A stretch of 64,000 nt of DNA, taken from the NCBI RefSeq assembly GCF_001297705.1, contig NZ_LIRF01000008.1, positions 62,001-126,000 of the forward strand. Reading direction: 5' to 3'. This document shows, piece after piece, positions 7,162 to 13,523 of this stretch. The translations under genes were made by a program, and so were the position numbers. The notes below the pieces were generated by a model. It was not told the origin of the DNA and searched no databases. It saw only the letters and a program-made list of their open reading frames with translations. Numbering within the stretch: the first letter of the stretch is position 1; each line of letters begins with the position of its first letter. Source of the stretch: Chryseobacterium sp. ERMR1:04 (lineage in GTDB: Bacteria > Bacteroidota > Bacteroidia > Flavobacteriales > Weeksellaceae).

Positions 7162-7911
7162 TTACCAAGTACATCCCGGATATGCTCTCTGCATATACTG
7201 CAATTCACAAAGCATAAATCCAAAGTATTCTGTATGATATCCCGTTCTGGATTTTGGCTGCATGAAAGGATTTGCCGGATATTCTAAACCGAAATCTGCA
7301 AAATCTTTTTGGGTAATTGCAAGGAAATCTTCATAAAGAGCATCAACATTTGGAGCGATATTTAAAGCAATTAAATCATCTTCTCCTTCCACTTTTGCGA
7401 ATAGACCTTTTGTATATTCCCAAATATTTTCAAGAGATTTCACCAAACGAGCTTTACTTTCTTCTGTTCCCTGAGCGAAAATTTTCATCCAAGATGCAGC
7501 GTGCGTATAGTGGTATCTAACTTCTTTTAATGATTTTTGAGCAAGAGCAGAAAGTTCTTCATCCGCAGAATTTGACAATGCTTCGTACATCAATTTCTGA
7601 TATACAGAAAAAACATATACTTTAAGAATGGTCTGCGCGTAATCTTCATTCGGAAGTTCAACCCAATGTGCGTTTACATATTCGTGCTCGTATCTTAAAA
7701 ATGCCAAATCATCTTCACTTTTACCGTTATCGGCAACTCTTGAAGCGTAAACATAAAAGTTGTTTGCTTGTCCAAGTTCGTCTAATGCAATATTTGTTAA
7801 TGCAATATCCTCCTCTAAGTAAGGACCTTCACCACACCATGCAGACAATCTTTGTCCCATGATGAAGCTATCATCAGCAAACTTTAATAAATAATTATAT
7901 AATGGGTTCAT
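7162..7911 (-). CDS. paaC: Phenylacetyl-CoA epoxidase structural subunit PaaC
   Basis: The 249-residue, mostly helical protein belongs to the ferritin-like PaaA/PaaC family: LADDSFIMGQRLSAWCGEGPYLEEDIALTN is the conserved first region (quoted from the family pattern in pieces: FIMGQRLSAWCGEGP, then EEDIALTNIALDELGQ). PaaC lacks the metal centre of PaaA and acts as its structural partner in the PaaAC core, where the CoA substrate is held. The C-terminal Trp-rich end and the length are typical. It is preceded by paaB and followed by paaD. Confidence 0.93.
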   Translation of the reverse strand: MNPLYNYLLKFADDSFIMGQRLSAWCGEGPYLEEDIALTNIALDELGQANNFYVYASRVADNGKSEDDLAFLRYEHEYVNAHWVELPNEDYAQTILKVYVFSVYQKLMYEALSNSADEELSALAQKSLKEVRYHYTHAASWMKIFAQGTEESKARLVKSLENIWEYTKGLFAKVEGEDDLIALNIAPNVDALYEDFLAITQKDFADFGLEYPANPFMQPKSRTGYHTEYFGFMLCELQYMQRAYPGCTW

Positions 7912-7932
7912 TGTTTAATAGATTTAAAGTAA

Positions 7933-8014
7933 AGACAAATAGATGATAGATGGATAGAAAATAGACAGGTATTCCTTAAAGTCTATTATCTATCAGTCCA
8001 TTATCTCCAAGTCT
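7933..8014. repeat. 34-bp inverted repeat with 8-bp internal period, paaB-paaC junction
   Basis: The left arm at 7933-7966 and right arm at 7981-8014 are imperfect reverse complements around a 14-bp core. Each arm breaks into 8-bp steps (for example AGATGATA, GATGGATA on the left and GTCTATTA, TCTATCAG on the right). The layout is that of the other junction elements but the unit sequence is unrelated. Confidence 0.7.
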
Positions 8015-8018
8015 TATT

Positions 8019-8300
8019 TTACATATTTTTTACATCATTAGGAATATCGTAGAACGTCGGGTGACGGTACAACTTATCATCAGCCGGATCAAAGAAAGCT
8101 TCTTTATCAATTCCTTCTGAAGTCACAATATATTTACTTGGAACAACCCAAACGGAAGTTCCTTCTTTTCTTCTTGTATAAACGTCTCTTGCGTTCTGCA
8201 AAGCCATTTCTGCTGTTGGCGCCTGTACTATTCCAACGTGTTTGTGAGATAATCCCGGTTTAGTCTGAATAAACACTTCCCACATATCTAAATTTGCCAT
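8019..8300 (-). CDS. paaB: Phenylacetyl-CoA epoxidase subunit PaaB
   Basis: The 93-residue PaaB begins at the ATG at 8300 (MANLDMWEVFIQTK); the longer frame upstream runs through repeat sequence. Its pattern WEVFIQTKPGLSHKHVGIV, then NARDVYTRRKEGTSVWVVP, is that of the family. PaaB is a small bridging subunit that holds PaaAC dimers together and probably aids contact with the PaaE reductase. It lies between paaA and paaC, the standard order. Confidence 0.94.
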   Translation of the reverse strand: MANLDMWEVFIQTKPGLSHKHVGIVQAPTAEMALQNARDVYTRRKEGTSVWVVPSKYIVTSEGIDKEAFFDPADDKLYRHPTFYDIPNDVKNM

Positions 8301-8318
8301 AAATAAAATTAAATTTAA

Positions 8319-8420
8319 CAATGTATCAATGTACCAGTTTACCAATGAGATGCTTCGACAAGCTCAGCATGACAATGATTGTTACATTTTTACATTGGTA
8401 TATTGTTACATTATTATATT
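8319..8420. repeat. Inverted octamer-array element, paaA-paaB junction
   Basis: The left units at 8319-8350 (CAATGTAT, CAATGTAC, CAGTTTAC, CAATGAGA) and right units at 8381-8420 (GTTACATT, TTTACATT, GGTATATT, GTTACATT, ATTATATT) keep an exact 8-bp step. The core has CTTCGACAAGCTCAGCATGA, as at 4404-4491. The right arm overlaps the paaA stop. Confidence 0.8.
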
Positions 8421-9358
8421 ACTTCTTTTTGTTGTTTCTCTGCAAAAGCAATCGCTGCTTCTTTTACCCAAAGGTTTTCCTGCTGCGCTTTTACTTTTGT
8501 TTGTAATCTTTTTTTGTTACAAGGTCCGTTACCTTTTAAGATCTCCATGAATTCATCCCAAGGAAGTTCTCCGAAATCGTAATGTTGTCTTTCCTCATTC
8601 CATTTAAGATCTTTATCCGGCATGGTTAATCCTAAGAATTCAGCCTGAGAAACCGTAACGTCAATAAATCTCTGACGAAGGCTATCGTTACTTTCTCTTT
8701 TTACTCTGTAATTCATAGAAATTTTAGAGTTGGGTGAGCTGTCATCATTCGGTCCAAACATCATTAGAGCTGGCCACCAGAAACGATTTAACGAAGCCTG
8801 AGCCATTTCTTTCTGCTGTTTTGTACCACGACAAAGTGCCATTAAAATCTCGTAACCCTGTCTTTGGTGGAAAGATTCTTCTTTACAAATTTTCACCATT
8901 GCTCTTGAATAAGGACCGTAAGAATTCCCCATCAACATTACCTGATTCATAATCGCTGCTCCGTCAACTAACCAACCGATGGCACCAATATCTGCCCAGC
9001 TTAATGTTGGATAGTTAAAAATACTTGAGTATTTCGCTTTTCCTTCCAACATATCGTCATAGGTAGCATCTCTATCTGCTCTGATGGTTCCGTTTCCTAG
9101 TGTTTCGGTTGCAGAATATAAATATAAACCGTGACCTGCTTCATCCTGAACTTTAGCCAATAAAGCCATTTTTCGTCTCAATGAAGGCGCTCTTGAAACC
9201 CAGTTAGCTTCCGGCAACATTCCAACAATCTCAGAATGGGCGTGCTGTGAAATCTGACGAACCAATAGTTTCCTGTAATCATCGGGCATTACATCTTTTG
9301 GTTCTACTTTATTTTCGTCGTGTACGTATTGTACAAATTTTTCAATATCTATTTCCAT
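8414..9358 (-). CDS. paaA: Phenylacetyl-CoA epoxidase catalytic subunit PaaA
   Basis: The 314-residue ferritin-like di-iron oxygenase has two ExxH metal motifs: E73-x2-H76 (KVQDEAGHGLYLY) and E161-x2-H164 (ICKEESFHQRQGYE). E43 (HSEIVGM) is a further likely ligand. PaaA binds the CoA thioester and, with electrons from PaaE, adds one oxygen atom to the aromatic ring of phenylacetyl-CoA to form the 1,2-epoxide. All key residues are present, so the subunit looks active. It is followed by paaB and separated from paaE by a small membrane-protein gene. Confidence 0.95.
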   Translation of the reverse strand: MEIDIEKFVQYVHDENKVEPKDVMPDDYRKLLVRQISQHAHSEIVGMLPEANWVSRAPSLRRKMALLAKVQDEAGHGLYLYSATETLGNGTIRADRDATYDDMLEGKAKYSSIFNYPTLSWADIGAIGWLVDGAAIMNQVMLMGNSYGPYSRAMVKICKEESFHQRQGYEILMALCRGTKQQKEMAQASLNRFWWPALMMFGPNDDSSPNSKISMNYRVKRESNDSLRQRFIDVTVSQAEFLGLTMPDKDLKWNEERQHYDFGELPWDEFMEILKGNGPCNKKRLQTKVKAQQENLWVKEAAIAFAEKQQKEVI

Positions 9359-9414
9359 TGTTTCAATTTTTGATTGTTATTAATCTAAAATTTATTTACC
9401 AAGTTTTAATATAA

Positions 9415-9666
9415 TTATTCGATAACCTTTTTCTTTAATGGGACAAAATTTTTATTAATTGTCAACACCAAAATATAAACTGCATTAATGGCCAAAATCC
9501 ATATTGCAACATTGTAATTAATCCAAACTGTCTTTTGAATTAAATCTACATTTTTAAGTCCATTAATGTAATTTAAATTACCTTCAAGTCCGAATGAAAA
9601 CCAAATATCAAGTATTAAAATTAATACTGTAAAAAATGAGAAAATATATTTTGAAAAAGTTTTCAT
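9415..9666 (-). CDS. Small two-helix membrane protein between paaE and paaA
   Basis: The 83-residue protein has two clear membrane segments, about residues 7-24 (YIFSFFTVLILILDIWFS) and 50-68 (NYNVAIWILAINAVYILV), joined by a polar loop, and a basic C-terminus (FVPLKKKVIE). I do not recognise the family. It has the paa orientation, with 39 bp to paaE upstream and 56 bp to paaA downstream, so co-transcription is likely. A role in phenylacetate uptake or a passenger gene are both possible; nothing in the sequence decides. Confidence 0.55.
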   Translation of the reverse strand: MKTFSKYIFSFFTVLILILDIWFSFGLEGNLNYINGLKNVDLIQKTVWINYNVAIWILAINAVYILVLTINKNFVPLKKKVIE

Positions 9667-9705
9667 TGAATTCTTATAATATCAATTGGTGAAAAATTAC
9701 ATTAA

Positions 9706-10791
9706 TTATACATCATAATTAAGCATCACCACATTCGTTGTCGGGTGACATTGGCAAGTCAGAACAAAACCTCTGGCTACTTCGTCTTCGGTAAGCGCGA
9801 AATTTTTCTCCATGAAAACTTCTCCTTCCAATACTTGCGCTTTACACGTACAACAAACTCCACCTTTACAAGCGAAAGGCACAGGAAGATTGTCTTTCAA
9901 TGCTTTATCTAAGATACTCTCTTTTTTAGAATTAAGGTGAAACGAATATTCATCATCATCAATAATGACCGTTACCATACTTTCTAAATTCGCAATAGCC
10001 TTAAACTCATCACTCATTTCCTCGGAATTTTCTTCGTCTGGAGCAGTGAAATATTCAAATAAAACCTGAATAGCAGGCACTTTTTTATCTTTCTTTAAAT
10101 AATCTGCGATACCTTTAATCATTTCTGAAGGTCCGCAAATGAAGAATGTAGATTCTTTAACATCAATATCTACATATCTTTCAAACAACTGATCTAGTTT
10201 TTCAGGAGAAATTCTTCCTTCAAAAATCGGATCTTCATGTTGCTCACGGCTTACTAAATAAACAACTTTCAATCTTCCATTAAAAGTTTCAACCAATTTA
10301 TCAATCTCAGCCTTTTTCATCACATGATTCATGCTTCTGTTGCTGTAAAATAAATAGGCATTAGAATTCGGTTCCTGATAAAGACTTTCTTTAATGTTTG
10401 ATAACACCGGAGAAATTCCGCTTCCTGCTGCTAAACCAACGTATGTTTTTACGTTTGTCGGGTGATAAGCAGTATTAAAACCACCCATTGGAGGCATTAC
10501 TTCAAGAACTTCATCCATGTGAAGATGCTCGTTGAAATACCCAGAAACTTTTCCGTTTTCCAGCAATTTCACCAATACTTCCAACGTGTTGCTTTTTTCA
10601 CTCGGAGCATTACAGATAGAATAAGAACGTCTTTCTTCGTTTCCGTTGATCATCATTCGGAAGTTAAGATACTGCCCTTGTTTGAATCTGAATTTATCTT
10701 TCAATTCATCAGGAATTTCAACGGCTACATTTACAGCATCGTTGGTATCTTTCTGAACCCTTACCGTTTTTAATTTATAAAATGAATTCAT
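9706..10791 (-). CDS. paaE: Phenylacetyl-CoA epoxidase reductase PaaE
   Basis: The 361-residue protein has an N-terminal FNR-like FAD/NADPH module (R55-S-Y-S in EERRSYSICNAP, GLAAGSGISPVLSNI, FICGPSEMI) and a C-terminal plant-type ferredoxin domain with C308-x4-C313-x2-C316-x29-C346 binding a [2Fe-2S] cluster. It passes electrons from NADPH to the PaaA di-iron site. Its ATG overlaps the paaK stop in an ATGA arrangement, which indicates translational coupling. Some naming schemes call this subunit PaaK; here paaK is the ligase. Confidence 0.95.
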   Translation of the reverse strand: MNSFYKLKTVRVQKDTNDAVNVAVEIPDELKDKFRFKQGQYLNFRMMINGNEERRSYSICNAPSEKSNTLEVLVKLLENGKVSGYFNEHLHMDEVLEVMPPMGGFNTAYHPTNVKTYVGLAAGSGISPVLSNIKESLYQEPNSNAYLFYSNRSMNHVMKKAEIDKLVETFNGRLKVVYLVSREQHEDPIFEGRISPEKLDQLFERYVDIDVKESTFFICGPSEMIKGIADYLKKDKKVPAIQVLFEYFTAPDEENSEEMSDEFKAIANLESMVTVIIDDDEYSFHLNSKKESILDKALKDNLPVPFACKGGVCCTCKAQVLEGEVFMEKNFALTEDEVARGFVLTCQCHPTTNVVMLNYDV

Positions 10792-12113
10792 TTTGTTTTT
10801 AGTATTCTATTAATTTTTCCACCTTCGCACTTAGGCAAACTATCCTGAGCATGAACCTTCACTTTCGTGGTGATTCCTACTCGTTTTTTTATTTCGTTTT
10901 CTATACTTTTTCCAAAGTTTCCGACAAAAATAGCATAATCATCGGTATTTATTTCAATTTGTTGCGCTTTCACAAATTCATCATCAATTTCCAAATCAAT
11001 ATCCAATGCTACACACATTTGTTCTTTCTCAATGGGTGTTAAATAATAATTGGGAACGACTCCTTTTACATGAGAAAAAGCTTCTTCAACCTGACTCGGG
11101 TAAACATTTACTCCTCTTACGATCAGCATATCATCGGCTCTACCAAGAATAGGTTTCATTTTAACCATTGTTCTTTTTGAGTTTTCCTCATAATAAAGAC
11201 TTGTGATATCATTCGTCCAATACCGTAAAAGCGGCATTGCTTTTTTCGTCAATGTGGTAATTACCAAAACTCCTTCTTCCCCGAAAGGAACGGGCTTTTT
11301 GGTAATCGGGTCTAAAATTTCAGGATAAAAGTGATCTTCCCAAATATAAGAACCTCCTTTTTCCTCAAAATCCTCCATTGAAACTCCGGGACCGATAATT
11401 TCACTCAACCCATAAATATTGGTTGCATGAACACCCAGCCTTTCTTCAATATGATGTCTGATAATTTCCGTCCAAGGTTCAGAACCTAAAACGGCATATT
11501 TTAAACTGATTTCGTCCGCCGAGATTCCTCTTTTAGCAAATTCATCAGCAATTGTTAATGCATAAGAAGGCGAACAACAAATCACTTCAGGTTTAAAATC
11601 CATGATTAAATCTACCTGTCTCGTGGTCATTCCTCCAGAAATTGGAAGAACGCTCATTCCTAGTTTTTCAGCTCCGTAATGAAGGCCAAGTCCGCCAGTG
11701 AAAATTCCGTAGCCATAAGCATTATGTAACTGCATTCCCGGTTTTGCTCCGGCTGCATTCAAAGATCTCGCCACCACTTCGCTGAATAAATCAACATCTT
11801 CTTTTGTATATCCTACTACCGTTGGTTTTCCTGTTGTTCCGCTTGAGCAGTGAATTCTTTGCAATTCATTTTTGGGAACGGTAAATAATCCAAACGGATA
11901 ATGATCTCTTAAATCTTGTTTGTAGGTAATCGGTAATTTTGAAACATCTTCAATTGTCCTTATTTCCTGTGGCGATATTCCTAATTCATCAAATTTCCTT
12001 TTATAAAAATCCGACTTCTCCTCAAGATAGCCCACCAAATCTACCAGTCTTTCCGACTGTAGCTGTCTCAATTGGCCGAGCTCTAAGTATTCAACTGAAA
12101 AATCCACATCCAT
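10788..12113 (-). CDS. paaK: Phenylacetate-CoA ligase
   Basis: The 441-residue ANL-superfamily enzyme has the adenylate-forming loop SSGTTGKPTVVGY (from residue 90), the YGLSEIIGPG motif, the hinge GRADDMLIVRGVNVYP and the C-terminal lysine motif GGKINRILK. It activates phenylacetate with ATP and CoA, the entry step of the pathway and the source of the inducer phenylacetyl-CoA. It is the first gene of the operon, 5 bp after a palindromic operator-like site and behind a plausible promoter. The length fits bacterial PaaK (430-440). Confidence 0.95.
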   Translation of the reverse strand: MDVDFSVEYLELGQLRQLQSERLVDLVGYLEEKSDFYKRKFDELGISPQEIRTIEDVSKLPITYKQDLRDHYPFGLFTVPKNELQRIHCSSGTTGKPTVVGYTKEDVDLFSEVVARSLNAAGAKPGMQLHNAYGYGIFTGGLGLHYGAEKLGMSVLPISGGMTTRQVDLIMDFKPEVICCSPSYALTIADEFAKRGISADEISLKYAVLGSEPWTEIIRHHIEERLGVHATNIYGLSEIIGPGVSMEDFEEKGGSYIWEDHFYPEILDPITKKPVPFGEEGVLVITTLTKKAMPLLRYWTNDITSLYYEENSKRTMVKMKPILGRADDMLIVRGVNVYPSQVEEAFSHVKGVVPNYYLTPIEKEQMCVALDIDLEIDDEFVKAQQIEINTDDYAIFVGNFGKSIENEIKKRVGITTKVKVHAQDSLPKCEGGKINRILKTK

Positions 12114-12119
12114 AACTAA

Positions 12120-12133
12120 CTAACATTTGTTAG
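12120..12133. promoter_or_regulatory. Operator-like palindrome upstream of paaK (candidate PaaR site)
   Basis: CTAACATTTGTTAG has two 6-bp arms around TT and sits 6 bp upstream of the paaK ATG, just downstream of the predicted promoter, where a repressor would block transcription. From memory, TetR-family PaaR proteins (for example in Thermus) recognise a CNAACGNNCGTTNG-type palindrome. This site matches it at every fixed position but the central G/C pair. A TetR gene lies immediately upstream. The assignment is inferred. Confidence 0.6.
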
Positions 12134-12136
12134 GTG

Positions 12137-12166
12137 TAAATTTAAAAAGAATTTGGGAGCTGACAA
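12137..12166 (-). promoter_or_regulatory. Predicted promoter of the paa operon
   Basis: On the minus strand TTG (12166-12164) is followed after 19 bp by TAAATTTA (12144-12137), one mismatch from the Bacteroidota -7 box TAnnTTTG. The operator-like palindrome begins 3 bp further on, over the expected start of transcription. Confidence 0.5.
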
Positions 12167-12248
12167 AATTTTTATGACTTTCGTCATATTTTGAATGATT
12201 CTAAATAATTTTGAAAACTAGATGAAGACAAATTTTAGCATCAAGTTT

Positions 12249-12425
12249 GTCATTCTGAATGAAGCAAAGCGGAGTGAAGAATCTATGTTTTAACTTGATG
12301 GCTTATAGATTTCTCCTTTCGTCGAAATGAAAAAAGTTCTGCTCGTCATTCTGAATGAAACGAATTGAAACGTGGAACCTAAGTATTGTTATACAATAAC
12401 GGTTAAGATTCCTACTGAATGACAA
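12249..12425. repeat. Composite of dispersed GTCATTCTGA-type intergenic repeats
   Basis: GTCATTCTGAATGAAGC..GAAGAATCT at 12249-12284 is a clear copy of a repeat family that also occurs at 40113-40185 and as the core of the element at 1874-1974. A second, diverged GTCATTCTGAATGAAAC copy starts near 12345, and an inverted CCTACTGAATGACA piece ends near 12425. These fill the gap between the paaK promoter and the TetR gene. No gene is seen here. Confidence 0.6.
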
Positions 12426-12453
12426 AGATTTTGGTTAAACTTTTATGTAAAAA

Positions 12454-13032
12454 TTACTTTTTATGATTTCCTAAAAGACCAAAAAGTATTTTATCTCGGA
12501 TTTCTTCGGTAATTTCAGTGGTAGAGTCTATATCTCTTTTAAACCAAAAATAAGAAGTATTTAAGGTATGAAGAATAAATCGTGTGGTAAAATTAGGAGA
12601 TTTGAGCTCCCATTTTTTGGCTTTATAGATGTCAGAAATTAATTGTTCAACTTCTTGTTGATAATTCTTTCTTAATTCTATGAACTCAGGAAGCCTCTCT
12701 TCCAAATGCTTCCATTCATTAGAATAAATATGAGTAACATCACGGTTTTCTAGTACCACCGATAGATGTTTATCAATAAATAAATTCAATTTCTCTTTTG
12801 GAGGCATCTTTGTACTTTTTACCACTTGAAGTTCATCAAAGAATTCTTGAGCGATACCAAAACAGATCCATTCCAGAATTTCTTCTTTAGAACGAATGTG
12901 GCCATATAAAGAAGCCGCCTTAATATTAAGCTTAGTCGCTAAGTCTCTCACAGAGCTGCCCATATACCCTTTCTCTTTGAAAAGTTCTACGGCAACGTCT
13001 AATATTTTTCTTTGTTTTTCTTTTAACTCCAT
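12454..13032 (-). CDS. TetR-family transcriptional regulator (probable regulator of the paa genes)
   Basis: The 192-residue protein starts with a TetR DNA-binding domain: ILDVAVELFKEKGYMGSSV, then VRDLATKLNIKAASLYGHI as the helix-turn-helix (about residues 25-45). The C-terminal region is a helical ligand domain with no visible enzyme motif. TetR-family PaaR proteins repress paa genes and are released by phenylacetyl-CoA. The gene lies directly upstream of paaK in the same orientation, and a TetR-style palindrome lies at the paaK promoter, so I infer a PaaR role. It has its own upstream TACTTTTG box. Confidence 0.85.
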   Translation of the reverse strand: MELKEKQRKILDVAVELFKEKGYMGSSVRDLATKLNIKAASLYGHIRSKEEILEWICFGIAQEFFDELQVVKSTKMPPKEKLNLFIDKHLSVVLENRDVTHIYSNEWKHLEERLPEFIELRKNYQQEVEQLISDIYKAKKWELKSPNFTTRFILHTLNTSYFWFKRDIDSTTEITEEIRDKILFGLLGNHKK

Positions 13033-13042
13033 CTGGTAAACG

Positions 13043-13050
13043 CAAAAGTA
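13043..13050 (-). promoter_or_regulatory. -7 box upstream of the TetR gene
   Basis: TACTTTTG on the minus strand is a full match to TAnnTTTG and lies 10 bp before the ATG, giving a very short leader. No TTG is seen at the usual distance, so the call rests on one box. Confidence 0.35.
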
Positions 13051-13141
13051 ATTATTTTGATTTTAATATGTTGATTTTCATGTTATGATTTTTGACGCTA
13101 GGCTCGCAAATATTTGTCATTAGCTACGCCCAATCTTCGAT

Positions 13142-13209
13142 TTCTGACGAAGGAAAAATCTCAACTTTATTTTAAAAGATTCTTCATTTCACTTTATTTA
13201 GTTCAAAAT
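13142..13209. repeat. Degenerate copy of the GTCATTCTGA-type repeat
   Basis: The stretch has CTGACGAAGGAAAAATCT and, inverted, AGATTCTTCATTTCAC, in the same arrangement as the better-preserved copy at 40113-40185. It occupies part of the 490-bp gap between the TetR gene and clpB, where no coding region is seen. Confidence 0.5.
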
Positions 13210-13304
13210 AATAGCTTTCCCTTATACTTATTTTACCATTTACAGTTTTTGATTTCAGCTCAATATGACGATTTTTCCATCAATTGATTCCAAATTATTG
13301 CGAA

Positions 13305-13361
13305 TCGGAAATTTTGTCTTTCTGTTTCAACCTCAAAAATACACAATTCGGAAATTTTGTC
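13305..13361. promoter_or_regulatory. Pair of 14-bp direct repeats upstream of clpB
   Basis: TCGGAAATTTTGTC occurs at 13305-13318 and again at 13348-13361, 43 bp apart (about four helical turns), 160-220 bp before clpB. This could be a regulator-binding pair for the heat-shock gene or chance repetition; no CIRCE element is seen. The rest of the gap to 13523 holds nothing else I can name. Confidence 0.4.
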
Positions 13362-13523
13362 CTAAATATTTAAAAATTCAATAATAGAATGCTTTTTGCG
13401 ATAAGTTAATCGAATTAAATGATAAATAATTGATAACATTAAGAAACTGAGCCTTAAAATTTAGTTTCTTGATGTTTTTAGAAAAATTAATCCGAACTTA
13501 ACCATTACAAAAAATATAAAAAT

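Noticed and set aside
8301..8345. Longer start for paaB, fifteen codons upstream
   Set aside because: The added residues are encoded by the repeat element. The ATG at 8300 gives the normal PaaB length and N-terminus.
1874..8420. Regular repeats in the paa junctions as a CRISPR array
   Set aside because: The units are 8 bp with no spacers, the arms are inverted around a core and there are no cas genes. It is not CRISPR.
10462..10773. 103-codon plus-strand frame
   Set aside because: It is antisense to the FAD domain of paaE, which is intact. It has no promoter and no recognisable motif.
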